From SZUA-365 sp034002405 (GTDB lineage: Bacteria; Bacteroidota; Ignavibacteria; SZUA-365): a DNA stretch of 38,674 nt. Location: contig JAVFAS010000032.1 in assembly GCA_034002405.1 (NCBI GenBank), positions 1 through 38,674 on the forward strand. The letters run 5' to 3'. A program made the position numbers and the translations under genes. The notes beneath the pieces were generated by a model. That model made no database searches and was not told the DNA's origin. It was given only the letters and a program-made list of their open reading frames with translations. Below are positions 15,960 to 23,977 of this stretch, piece by piece. The stretch's first letter is position 1. Every line of letters begins with the position of its first letter.

Positions 15960-17597
15960 ATGACCCGTTCGCATTTCATGGCCCTCCTTCTCCTCGCGCT
16001 CGCACTCGGCGCGGCCTCGTTTTTCCTGCATCAATCCGACTATCCGCTGACCTACGACGAGGGCGACTATTACACCGCGGTGGGGAAGGGATTCTGGACG
16101 AACTGGACCGACGCCGACGACCTCCCGCTCGGCGACTTCGTGTCCATGGGCATCGACGCCGTGCGCGATCCGGCCTCCCGGTCGCGGCTGTCCGACTACA
16201 TCCGTTCGGCGGGCAGCACGATGTTCCACCGCCACTACCATCCCCCGCTCGCCTTCTATCCACCGATCGTGCTGGCGCCGCTGACGGCGTCCCTTCCCCT
16301 GCAATGGCAACTGCGGATCGCGCATCTGTTCTGGCTGCTGTTGTGGACCGGCGCGCTCGCGCTGCTCGGCTGGCGCTACGCGGAGGCGCGCACACCGGCC
16401 ATCATTCTCGTTCCCGCCTCCGCCGCCTGGGCGATGGCCGTGGTCGGCTACAACATGCATCTGCCCTTCGGACTGCTCGCCTCGCTGTTTTTCCTCTGCT
16501 GGCACCTGTATGAAGAACACGGGCATGCGGGATTGCGGATTGCGGCACTGTTGTTCCTCGCCGCCACGCTCGCGACGGTGGAGTACGGCATGTTCGTCCT
16601 CTTCTTCATCCTCATCCGCGGCGCGCTCGCATTCTGGAAAAGCGGAGAGAAAACCCTTTTTCTCCGCCGCGCACTGTCCTCGGCGGGATGGGTCCTGCTC
16701 TTCCTCATGCTCCTTTGGCCCGCCGGCGTGTTCGGCCTCAACCTGCTCAAGAGCTGGACCTTCGTCATCTACATCGCGCTGTTCCGCCTCGGTGGCGAAC
16801 CCGCCGCCTTCGCCGGATGGTGGACACTGCTCATCGAGAAGTGGAATGCCAACCCGCTCGAACTCCTCCTGCTGCTCGCGCTGCTTGGCGCCACACTGTA
16901 TCGCTGGCGGCGGCTGCTCGTGCGCGGCAGCCTCTTCACCGCGACGGGACTGCTGCTCGCCCTGCTGTACTTGCAGGTCAATCCCGCCCTCGTCTACCGC
17001 TGGTATCTCTTCCCCGCCTTCGCGGTGGGCTTCCTGCTGTTGGGACACGTGGTGCTGGTCCGGGAAAACCGCGACTCCTCGCGGACCAGGGACATCGGTG
17101 ACCACGGCGATGAAGGCCATGGCGATGAAAGCCGCGGCGATGTCAGCGTCGAACGCAACGGTGAACGCGGGCGCGCGATCATGCGCACGCCAGCGCCGCA
17201 TGCAGCCGTGACGGGAAGGCGGACCCTCGTCTTCGCGGGGGTCGGGGTGTTGATGTTCGTGGCGGCGTGGTGGCTGGTGCCGGAGCCGGATTACTCGTCC
17301 CTGAAGGAATTACACCGCGTCGTCAACGCAGCGCGGCCATCGGCGCTGGTCATTCCCCGCAGCGCGTTGCCGCAGCTCAGACACTATCATCCCGGCGCCG
17401 CGATCCGCAGCTATCACGACACCGCCTATCCGGAGATGTCCCTCACCGACAGCATTCCCCTCTGGCGCGCGCGCGGCTTCGTGCTCATCCCGCGCAGCAT
17501 CGACAGCAGCGGCCTCCGTCCCGACGGCCACACCACCGAGTTCTGGTACTTCCTCCCGCGGACAAATTCCCCGAAGCAACCCCGTCCCAGCCCGTAG
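15960..17597 (+). CDS. GT-C type membrane glycosyltransferase (PMT/ArnT-like)
   Basis: A 545-residue protein with about 10 hydrophobic helices. The first periplasmic loop carries SDYPLTYDEGDYY, an Asp-Glu pair placed as in GT-C enzymes of the PMT/ArnT class, which use polyprenyl-phosphate sugars and act on the periplasmic face. A hydrophilic insertion (about residues 377-420) contains five-residue repeats (GDEGH, GDESR, GDVSV) encoded by a 15-bp DNA repeat. The C-terminal soluble part follows one more membrane helix. The TAG stop falls in the first unit of a long CCCGTAG tandem array, so the present C-terminus (NSPKQPRPSP) may have been shaped by repeat growth. Acting with the polyprenyl-phosphate sugar synthase just upstream is a reasonable inference. 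Confidence 0.75.
   Translation: MTRSHFMALLLLALALGAASFFLHQSDYPLTYDEGDYYTAVGKGFWTNWTDADDLPLGDFVSMGIDAVRDPASRSRLSDYIRSAGSTMFHRHYHPPLAFYPPIVLAPLTASLPLQWQLRIAHLFWLLLWTGALALLGWRYAEARTPAIILVPASAAWAMAVVGYNMHLPFGLLASLFFLCWHLYEEHGHAGLRIAALLFLAATLATVEYGMFVLFFILIRGALAFWKSGEKTLFLRRALSSAGWVLLFLMLLWPAGVFGLNLLKSWTFVIYIALFRLGGEPAAFAGWWTLLIEKWNANPLELLLLLALLGATLYRWRRLLVRGSLFTATGLLLALLYLQVNPALVYRWYLFPAFAVGFLLLGHVVLVRENRDSSRTRDIGDHGDEGHGDESRGDVSVERNGERGRAIMRTPAPHAAVTGRRTLVFAGVGVLMFVAAWWLVPEPDYSSLKELHRVVNAARPSALVIPRSALPQLRHYHPGAAIRSYHDTAYPEMSLTDSIPLWRARGFVLIPRSIDSSGLRPDGHTTEFWYFLPRTNSPKQPRPSP
17106..17150 (+). repeat. 15-bp in-frame repeat inside the GT-C gene
   Basis: Three units start with GGCGATG at 17106, 17121 and 17136. 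The first two (GGCGATGAAGGCCAT and GGCGATGAAAGCCGC) are near-identical and the third has diverged. They encode GDEGH, GDESR and GDVSV in a hydrophilic loop between membrane helices. The same GGCGAT step dominates the palindromic spacer near 7000. Confidence 0.7.
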
Positions 17598-18015
17598 CCC
17601 CGTAGCCCCGTAGCCCCGTAGCCCCGTAGCCCCGTAGCCCCGTAGCCCCGTAGCCCCGTAGGCCCGTAGCCCCGTAGGCCCGTAGCCCCGTAGGCCCGTA
17701 GCCCCGTAGGCCCGTAGCCCCGTAGGCCCGTAGCCCCGTAGGCCCGTAGCCCCGTAGGCCCGTAGCCCCGTAGNNNNNNNNNNNNNNNNNNNNNNNNNNN
17801 NNNNNNNNNNNNNNNNNNNNNNNNNNNNNNNNNNNNNNNNNNNNNNNNNNNNNNNNNNNNNNNNNNNNNNNNNCCCGTAGCCCCGTAGGCCCGTAGCCCC
17901 GTAGGCCCGTAGCCCCGTAGGCCCGTAGCCCCGTAGGCCCGTAGCCCCGTAGGCCCGTAGCCCCGTAGGCCCGTAGCCCCGTAGGCCCGTAGCCCCGTAG
18001 CCCCGTAGGCCCGTA
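17591..18015 (+). repeat. 8-bp tandem array (C/G)CCCGTAG, interrupted by a scaffold gap
   Basis: The array starts inside the stop codon region of the GT-C gene. It begins with nine repeats of the CCCCGTAG type (the first lacking its first C) and then alternates GCCCGTAG and CCCCGTAG, so the higher-order period is 16 bp. It ends where the sequence turns into CCCGTATGGGCGAACC (18010-18025). About 40 units are visible outside the gap. The 127 bases before the N run (17647-17773) and the 127 bases after it (17874-18000) are identical. The true copy number is unknown. Confidence 0.97.
17774..17873. other. Assembly gap of 100 N inside a tandem array
   Basis: Exactly 100 N, the default size for a gap of unknown length. 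As the flanks are identical 127-mers of repeat DNA, the gap reflects an unresolved repeat, and its real length may be larger or even negative. Confidence 0.98.
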
Positions 18016-18138
18016 TGGGCGAACCAACACCGCCGATGGCTACTCGCGTTCGTACCGCTCGGTCTGCGTTGATCCGCAGGGTCGTTGGTCCTTGTATCCG
18101 GTTCGCCCTTGTTCTCCACGCCCTCGTCCCAGCACTCG

Positions 18139-18298
18139 CTTCGCCCTTGTTCCCCAGCCGCTTCGCCCTCGTTCCCGCTTCGCCCTCGTTCCCGCTTCGC
18201 CCTTGTTCCCCAGCCGCTTCGCCCTTGTTCCCCAGCCGTTCGCCCTCGTTCCCGCTTCGCCCTTGTTCCCCAGCCGCTTCGCCCTCGTTCCCCACGCG
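18139..18298 (+). repeat. Mixed 22-bp / 17-bp tandem array
   Basis: Unit A (CTTCGCCCTTGTTCCCCAGC plus CG, 22 bp) occurs at 18139, 18195, 18217 and 18255; unit B (CTTCGCCCTCGTTCCCG, 17 bp) at 18161, 18178 and, one base short, 18239; a hybrid unit begins at 18277. Degenerate units extend left to about 18100. All share CTTCGCCCTyGTTCCC. The array lies just 3' of the minus-strand methyltransferase gene. Read on the minus strand it would encode GNEGEA/GEQGRS-like low-complexity peptide, but it comes after the stop codon. The rest of the 706-base convergent spacer (18026-18100) shows no gene. Confidence 0.9.
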
Positions 18299-18303
18299 GG
18301 CGA

Positions 18304-19065
18304 TCATCCCCCGATCTTGAACATTTTCTTCATATATCGCCGGATCAAAAACGACCGGCGCGCGGCATTGGTGCGGGCATAGATGGTGTTGACGACATCG
18401 CCGCGGTCGGATGCCGCGGTGGAGGCGTCCGGTTTCTTGCGCGCCCAGGCCCAGGTGCCGTCGAATTCGAAGCTGTCGTAGTCGGGGTGCGGCACGACCA
18501 GCAGGTTGAAGATCTTTTCCACATGCGCGACCTCGCGCTCCTCCTCCGGCATCGCATCCACCCATTCCTCCCCCGCGCTGACCGAGGGCGTCCAGATCAC
18601 ATCGTCGAAGAGCACCCATCCGCCCGGACGCAGCAGGCGGTCGGCGAGCAGGAAACTGAATCCGTCGGAATCCCAGGTGTGTCCCCCGTCGATGAAGATG
18701 AAGTCGAACAGCGGCGTGGTCACGCCGTTTTCGGTTTGCTCCTCGAGCAGCTTCATCAATTCCCAGGTGTAGCTGCGCGGGACGAAACGCGGTTCGACGA
18801 ACGCGGACAGCCCCATTTTCTCTAAAAGGGTAATGATATCCGGGTTGCGTTTTTTCGCGACGAGACTGTCGATGGTCAGAATCGATCCGCCGCCATTCTC
18901 CTGCAGTGCCGCGGCCATGTAGCAGGTGGACACCCCGTGGGCGAATCCGAGTTCGAGAATGCGCTGGGGCGCGCGCGCGCGCACGAATTCGTAGATCAGC
19001 GTTCCCCGTTCGGGGGGCATGTGCGGGACGTTTCGCAGGATTGTTACGGCATCATCGAAGAGCAT
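18304..19065 (-). CDS. Class I SAM-dependent methyltransferase (Methyltransf_24 type)
   Basis: A 253-residue methyltransferase read from ATG at 19065; a TTG at 19125 in the same frame would add 20 residues (SRDPPIGIFRDVVFSPDPP) and cannot be excluded. The SAM site is RILELGFAHGVSTCYMA, followed by ILTIDSLVAKK; FIFIDGGHTWDSDGFSF and LRPGGWVLFDDVIW carry the Asp/His cluster typical of cephalosporin-hydroxylase-like and catechol-O-methyltransferase-like sugar methyltransferases found in glycan loci. It is the only minus-strand gene inside the polysaccharide region and is transcribed divergently from the initiating transferase. It may methylate a terminal sugar; the substrate is unknown. Its 3' end abuts tandem repeats. 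Confidence 0.8.
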   Translation of the reverse strand: MLFDDAVTILRNVPHMPPERGTLIYEFVRARAPQRILELGFAHGVSTCYMAAALQENGGGSILTIDSLVAKKRNPDIITLLEKMGLSAFVEPRFVPRSYTWELMKLLEEQTENGVTTPLFDFIFIDGGHTWDSDGFSFLLADRLLRPGGWVLFDDVIWTPSVSAGEEWVDAMPEEEREVAHVEKIFNLLVVPHPDYDSFEFDGTWAWARKKPDASTAASDRGDVVNTIYARTNAARRSFLIRRYMKKMFKIGG

Positions 19066-19163
19066 CGGGGGGTCCGGTGAGAATACAACATCCCGAAATA
19101 TACCGATCGGGGGATCACGGGACAATCTCGCGCCTCGCTTACCCCTTTCGCGTCAGCCGTTTT
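19066..19163. promoter_or_regulatory. Divergent promoter region
   Basis: This 98-base spacer separates the methyltransferase start (minus, 19065) from the initiating transferase start (plus, 19164) and must serve both if those starts are right. It contains AT-rich stretches (GAATACAACATCCCGAAATA near 19080-19100) but no promoter motif that can be named with confidence. Confidence 0.4.
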
Positions 19164-20603
19164 ATGGCTAATTTGTTGGGTTATCAACAATCGGGACCAC
19201 ACGCGCCCGTGCTATCACGCAGGACGGAAACAATCATTCTTCTCATGCTCGACGGGTTGATGATCAACCTGGGATGGACGCTGTACTATTATTTCCGCGT
19301 CCGCTCCGAGCTCTTCGTCAACGCCATCGAACCGATGTTCTGGGCACCGATGCTGGCGATCAGCATGTTCTGGTTGCTGCTCTTCACCTTTTCGGGATTG
19401 TATCGTCCGTGGTACGCGGAGTCCCGGTTCGATGAACTGGTCACGCTGTTCAAGTCCATCACCGCCGGCGTGGTGTTGCTGTTCTTCCTCATCTTCATCG
19501 ACGACACCATCAGCGAGGATCCCGCCACCTCGCGCCTGCTCATTCTCGCGTACTGGCTCATCCTCCTCACGCTGCTCGGTTTCGGCCGACTCGCCTACCG
19601 CACGGTGCTCAAGCGGCTCACGCTTGGGGGCGTGCTCAAGCGCAGTACGATTATCGTGGGCTCGTTCCAGCAGTCCCGCGAACTCTACGACCAGGTGCTC
19701 GAATACCCGCTGCTCGGTCTCGATGTGATCGGATACATCTCCACCGAACCGTTCACCGCGCGGACGCGCGTGCCGCATCTCGGGACCACCGACGACCTCG
19801 AGACCGTGCTGCGCGAGCGGAACGTGCAGGAAGTGCTCGTCGCCTTGCCAAGCTCGGAACACGACGTGTTGGTCGACATCATCGGGAAATGTTCCGGCTC
19901 GAATGTGAAAGTGAAAATCCGACCCGACATGTACGACATCATTTCTGGACAGGCGCGCACGAACCAGATCTACGGCTTCCCGCTCATCGAGATCACCCCG
20001 CAGCTCATGCAGCCGTGGGAGCGTATCGTCAAGCGGTTGATGGATATCGTCGTGTCGTTGGTCATCCTCACCCTGGGATTGCCGTTCTGGCTGTTGATCG
20101 CGATCGCGATCAAGCTCACGTCGAAGGGACCCGTGTTCTACACGCAGGAGCGCGTCGGAAAGAATGGGCAGGTGTTTCGCATGGTGAAATTCCGTTCGAT
20201 GTTCACCGACGCCGAGGCGCATTCGGGTCCCCGCTGGGCGGACAAGGATGACCCCCGCGTCACCCCCATCGGCCGCATTCTCCGTCGCATGCATCTCGAC
20301 GAAGTACCGCAGTTCCTCAACATCCTCGAAGGATCGATGAGCCTGATCGGTCCACGTCCCGAGCGGCCGTTCTTCGTCGAGCAGTTCGTCAAGGAAATCC
20401 CGCTCTACCGCCGCCGCCTCAACGTACGTCCCGGTCTCACCGGCTGGGCGCAGGTCAAGCACCGCTACGACGCATCGATGGAGGATGTGCGGCAGAAGCT
20501 GCGCTTCGACCTCTATTATATCGAGAACATGTCCCTGCGCATGGACATCAAAATTTTAATCCACACCTTCTTCCGCATGATCATGGGAAGAGGCCAGGCG
20601 TAG
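19164..20603 (+). CDS. Undecaprenyl-phosphate sugar-1-phosphate transferase (WcaJ/WbaP family)
   Basis: A 479-residue polyprenyl glycosylphosphotransferase. ATG 19164 is chosen because upstream in-frame sequence lies across the divergent gene and is not family-like. Four N-terminal membrane helices (about residues 15-140) are followed by a Rossmann-like domain (about 150-280, with TIIVGSFQQSRELYDQVLEY) and the catalytic Bac_transf domain from about 290: KRLMDIVVSL, GPVFYTQERVGKNGQVF, MVKFRSMFTDAE, HLDEVPQFLNILEGSMSLIG and GPRPERP. The Asp-Glu pair in HLDEVPQF is the family catalytic motif. These enzymes start the repeat unit by moving a sugar-1-phosphate (Glc or Gal) from UDP-sugar to undecaprenyl phosphate. 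It is the priming enzyme of the locus; which sugar is not readable. Confidence 0.9.
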   Translation: MANLLGYQQSGPHAPVLSRRTETIILLMLDGLMINLGWTLYYYFRVRSELFVNAIEPMFWAPMLAISMFWLLLFTFSGLYRPWYAESRFDELVTLFKSITAGVVLLFFLIFIDDTISEDPATSRLLILAYWLILLTLLGFGRLAYRTVLKRLTLGGVLKRSTIIVGSFQQSRELYDQVLEYPLLGLDVIGYISTEPFTARTRVPHLGTTDDLETVLRERNVQEVLVALPSSEHDVLVDIIGKCSGSNVKVKIRPDMYDIISGQARTNQIYGFPLIEITPQLMQPWERIVKRLMDIVVSLVILTLGLPFWLLIAIAIKLTSKGPVFYTQERVGKNGQVFRMVKFRSMFTDAEAHSGPRWADKDDPRVTPIGRILRRMHLDEVPQFLNILEGSMSLIGPRPERPFFVEQFVKEIPLYRRRLNVRPGLTGWAQVKHRYDASMEDVRQKLRFDLYYIENMSLRMDIKILIHTFFRMIMGRGQA

Positions 20604-20753
20604 GGGCGNNNNNNNNNNNNNNNNNNNNNNNNNNNNNNNNNNNNNNNNNNNNNNNNNNNNNNNNNNNNNNNNNNNNNNNNNNNNNNNNNNNNNNNNNNNN
20701 NNNNNNNNGGTTCGCCCGTACGGCGGTCGGCGGAGGAAGACGGAAAGAATAGT
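20604..20753. other. Spacer with 100-N scaffold gap and flanking dispersed repeat
   Basis: After the transferase stop only five bases remain before 100 N (20609-20708). The right flank starts with GGTTCGCCCGTACGGCGG (20709-20726), the reverse complement of the dispersed CCGTAnnGGCGAACC element seen at 18010 and in the 38403-38627 cluster. The left flank also ends in a GTAGGGGCG-like piece. The gap therefore probably hides more copies. Unlike the other two gaps, its flanks do not share a 127-mer. Confidence 0.85.
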
Positions 20754-22064
20754 GTGAGAAAAATAATTCGTCCATATCGTTTCGAGATCGTGGTGCTGGC
20801 GCTGGCGGCGCTGCTGCGCGTGGGCGCGATCGCGGTGTATGGTGATTTCACGCAGCCGCAGCTGTATGAATACGGCGGCATCGCGCGGCATGTGCTCGCG
20901 GGCCATGGCTATGCGCAGGTTTTTCCCATCCTCCATCCCGACTACGGCATCGCGCCGCGGACGTGGGACGCGGCGACACCCACGGCGTTCACCATGCCCG
21001 GCTATCCGCTGATCATGACGGCGGTGCTGGGCATTCTCGGCGACAATGGCGCGGCGTATGCGACGCTGTATGCGCTGAACCTCCTCGTCGCGTTGCTGTC
21101 GCTTTTCGAACTTTATATTCTTACAGCATATCTGCTGTCGAAACCGGCAGCAAGAATCGCGCTGGTGCTGGCCGCGGTGTTCCCGCCTCTGGTCGCGGCC
21201 ACGGCCACGTTCGGCGGCACGGTGTGGACGCATCTGATCATGCTCGCCGCGCTGCTGCTGGTGACGCGCGCGGCCTCCGGCGTCCGTCGCGACGAGCGAG
21301 CGCACGGCGGCGCATCCCGCGGGGCATTCCTGCTCGCGGGCCTGGTCTCGGGTCTGTGGATAGTCTTTCGCGGGGAGGCCCTGGGTGTCGTGCTTCTGCT
21401 CGCGCTGTGGATGTGGTGGAAACAGGAGATTACGCTCCGGAATGTCGTGGTCTATCTCGGCGCCGCCCTGCTCGTCCTGCTCCCGTGGAGTCTGCGCAAT
21501 TCGCTGGTGTTCGACCGCGTGGTGCCGCTGACCACGAATTTCTGGCTCAACGCCTGGCGCGGCAATCATGAGGGCACGACCGGCGGAGCGTTCAAGCCCG
21601 AAGGCGGATCGAACTGGCTCACGCCCGCGATCCGCGCCGAGATCGAGCGCCTCCCGCACACACCGGATTACGAGCTGCGGGTCATGGACATCTACCGCGC
21701 ACGGACGATGGATTTCCTCCGCACGCAGCCAGCCGCGGTCGCGCGGCTGTATGCGCGGAAGATCGCCATGTTCCTGAGCGTCGACTGGTCCGACCGCCGC
21801 GCGCGGCATCCGTTGCTCCTGTACCCGCAGCTGCTGCTCGTGCTGGCCGCCGCCGCGGGAGGCGTGCTGCTGTCCCGACGACGGCGCTTCCCCGTCCCGA
21901 TCGGCCTCGCAATCGCCGTCACGGGACTCTCCGTTGCCGCGCTGCACATCGAGACGCGGTACATATTGATGATGGGGATTTTGTACATTGTCCTCGCCGC
22001 CGCCGCGCTGGAGGCGGCGTGGACACGCCTGTTCCCGCGACGCGGTGCGTCGTCCGCCGAATGA
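20754..22064 (+). CDS. GT-C type membrane glycosyltransferase (ArnT/PMT-like)
   Basis: A 436-residue protein with about 9-10 hydrophobic helices, starting at GTG 20754 behind a purine-rich GGAGGAAGA stretch that is a little distant. The first loop holds QPQLYEYGGIARHVLAGHGY, matching the acidic-residue motif of the PMT-2/ArnT-like clade (E/D-x-x-x-I-A-x-x-L-x-x-G-x-G). A later loop, NFWLNAWRGNHEGTTGGAF, is common in bacterial GT-C proteins annotated as dolichyl-phosphate-mannose-type transferases. It should transfer a sugar from a polyprenyl-phosphate donor in the periplasm. It is the second GT-C enzyme here; one polyprenyl-phosphate sugar synthase (the fusion protein) is encoded upstream. 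Confidence 0.75.
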   Translation: MRKIIRPYRFEIVVLALAALLRVGAIAVYGDFTQPQLYEYGGIARHVLAGHGYAQVFPILHPDYGIAPRTWDAATPTAFTMPGYPLIMTAVLGILGDNGAAYATLYALNLLVALLSLFELYILTAYLLSKPAARIALVLAAVFPPLVAATATFGGTVWTHLIMLAALLLVTRAASGVRRDERAHGGASRGAFLLAGLVSGLWIVFRGEALGVVLLLALWMWWKQEITLRNVVVYLGAALLVLLPWSLRNSLVFDRVVPLTTNFWLNAWRGNHEGTTGGAFKPEGGSNWLTPAIRAEIERLPHTPDYELRVMDIYRARTMDFLRTQPAAVARLYARKIAMFLSVDWSDRRARHPLLLYPQLLLVLAAAAGGVLLSRRRRFPVPIGLAIAVTGLSVAALHIETRYILMMGILYIVLAAAALEAAWTRLFPRRGASSAE

Positions 22065-22117
22065 ACGCGTCTCCGTCCACCCCCAACCGTCCCCATTCAT
22101 TCGCCAGACCGTCGCCC

Positions 22118-23803
22118 ATGTCCGAGCATCCTCTCCGTTTCTCCTTTTCTTTCGCCGCCATCGCGGCATGCCTGTTCCTGTTGCTGCTTCCGGCGCCGGC
22201 GCTGTCCCAGGCCGAGCACGTCGAAGTCGGTCACCCGGTGTACCACTTCCTGCATCGCATGCAGCTCCGGGGCGTTCTGCCCCGTTTCTCGCGCAGCATG
22301 CTGCCGCTCGAACGCAAGGAAGTGACCGCGCTGTTGCGCGAACTGGCCACGGCGGAGGCGACATTCACCCGTGCGGAGCACGCGCTGCGTGCGCGTTTCA
22401 TGGACGAATTCGTGGCCGAGGCGGACGGCACGCAGGATGCGGTCGAACTCTTCGGTACCGCGTTCGGCGACCTGCCCGCACGGACCTTCAGCGATCGCGA
22501 GAAATTCCTGCATTTCTGGCGTTCGCCGGATGGAGAAAGCCATTTCGCGGCGGAATTCCTTGCCTCGATGGAATACCGCGCCCTGTTCGATCCCGACGGA
22601 GCGGCGAATGTCACGCTGGCGCAGATGGGGGGACGCTTCCGCGGCACGCTCGGCGGTGTGCTTGGTTTCAGCCTGCGCGCGACCAACGGCACGGCGATCG
22701 GGACCCGCGCGCTCGCGATGCGCGACCAGCAGCTGCGGCGCAATTTCAATTTCGCCGATCTCGACAAGGACTTTTTCGACTTCTCCGAGGCCTGGCTCGG
22801 CGCAACGTGGAGCTGGGGCAGCGCGGGCATCGGCCGCGAAAAACGGACCATGGGGTCGGGCATCTCGAATCAAATCCTCCTCAGCACGAACGCGGAGCCG
22901 TTCGACGCGTTGCAGTTTTCCGCGCACGCGGGCGCGCTGCGTTTTCATTTCATCCACGGCTTCCTGCTTTCGTCCATGGAACGGCTCGCGGACGGGCATC
23001 CCTACTACGACAGCAAATACGTCGCCATCCATCGCGCCGAGGCCGACATCGCACGCGCGGTGCGGCTTGGTGTGTTTGAAAGCGTGATCTACTCCTCGCG
23101 CGAGGTCGATCCCTCCTATCTCAATCCGGTGAATTTCTACAAGTCCGCCGAACACGCCGGCGGCGACCGCGACAATCCGATGCTGGGCATCGATCTCGCC
23201 ACGCTGTTCATTCCCGGCTGGCAACTCTATGGAAGCTGGTTAATCGACGATGTCGACTTCTCGCGGTTGGGCGAGGACTGGTGGGGAAACAAATTCCTCT
23301 GGCAGGGCGGCGTGATGAGTGCCTCGTTGCTGCCGAATACCGATCTGACCATCGAATACACCCGCATCGATCCGTATGTGTACACCCACCGTTACGGCGC
23401 GAACCAGTACGCCCATGATGGCAACGCACTGGGCGTGGAATTGGCGCCGAACAGTGACGAGTGGTATGTCGGAATCCGGCACTGGTTTGGCGCCGAACTC
23501 TGGCTGCAGCTCGACTGGCATCACCGCCGGCACGGACGCAACGAACTCGCCGCCGACGGCAGCGTACTGGTCAATCATGGCGCGGACATTCACGAATCCT
23601 TGAATTACGAGCGCGATTCGGAGACCGCCCCCTTCCTCGACGGTCCCCGCGACAACACCGACATGTTCACCGCCACCCTCCGCTGGGAGCCCTGGCGCAA
23701 CATCATCTTCCAGGCCGCCTATCGCTACCGCGACCTTCGTTCCGTCCTCGACGGCCCCCGGCGCGACCACTTCCTCTCCACCGGACTCTTCCTCGAATAC
23801 TGA
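22118..23803 (+). CDS. wzi: Wzi-family capsule assembly outer-membrane protein
   Basis: A 561-residue protein with a signal peptide (hydrophobic core IAACLFLLLLPAPALSQA) and a C-terminal aromatic residue typical of outer-membrane beta-barrels (final FLEY). The mature N-terminus, VEVGHPVYHFLHRMQLRGVL, matches the opening of Cap_assemb_Wzi proteins; many alternating aromatic/polar segments (for example WLGATWSWGSAGIGREKRTM) fit barrel strands. Wzi binds capsular polysaccharide and helps anchor it to the outer membrane. The start at 22118 gives a clean signal peptide; an alternative ATG at 22061 overlaps the GT-C stop (ATGA) and would extend the n-region by 19 residues. It closes the polysaccharide locus, consistent with a cell-attached capsule. 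Confidence 0.85.
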   Translation: MSEHPLRFSFSFAAIAACLFLLLLPAPALSQAEHVEVGHPVYHFLHRMQLRGVLPRFSRSMLPLERKEVTALLRELATAEATFTRAEHALRARFMDEFVAEADGTQDAVELFGTAFGDLPARTFSDREKFLHFWRSPDGESHFAAEFLASMEYRALFDPDGAANVTLAQMGGRFRGTLGGVLGFSLRATNGTAIGTRALAMRDQQLRRNFNFADLDKDFFDFSEAWLGATWSWGSAGIGREKRTMGSGISNQILLSTNAEPFDALQFSAHAGALRFHFIHGFLLSSMERLADGHPYYDSKYVAIHRAEADIARAVRLGVFESVIYSSREVDPSYLNPVNFYKSAEHAGGDRDNPMLGIDLATLFIPGWQLYGSWLIDDVDFSRLGEDWWGNKFLWQGGVMSASLLPNTDLTIEYTRIDPYVYTHRYGANQYAHDGNALGVELAPNSDEWYVGIRHWFGAELWLQLDWHHRRHGRNELAADGSVLVNHGADIHESLNYERDSETAPFLDGPRDNTDMFTATLRWEPWRNIIFQAAYRYRDLRSVLDGPRRDHFLSTGLFLEY

Positions 23804-23822
23804 CCCACCAACGAACGCACGG

Positions 23823-23858
23823 AGTGCCAACGCGTCGCGCAGTGCCAACGCGTCGCGC
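23823..23858 (+). repeat. 18-bp perfect tandem doublet
   Basis: AGTGCCAACGCGTCGCGC is repeated without change at 23823-23840 and 23841-23858 in the 174-base spacer after the Wzi-like gene. Nothing else is recognised there except an AT-richer stretch (about 23880-23950) that may hold the promoter of the next gene. Confidence 0.95.
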
Positions 23859-23977
23859 GGTGTCACTGGTCATTCCGATTATCATGGATTCCCACGGAAA
23901 TAGTGGTAAATTGCGTATTCGGTGTATTCTACACAGACGCGAATGCACTTTTCCCGCACCGATACAGAGGATTTGAG

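Noticed and set aside
17591..18298. CRISPR array
   Set aside because: The units are directly contiguous with no unique spacers of constant length, and there are no cas genes, so these are tandem satellites.
17426..18619. Minus-strand frames encoding GLRGYGPT or GNEGEA repeats
   Set aside because: They are translations of the 8-bp and 22/17-bp satellites and run into an N gap; no start signal or non-repeat domain supports a protein.
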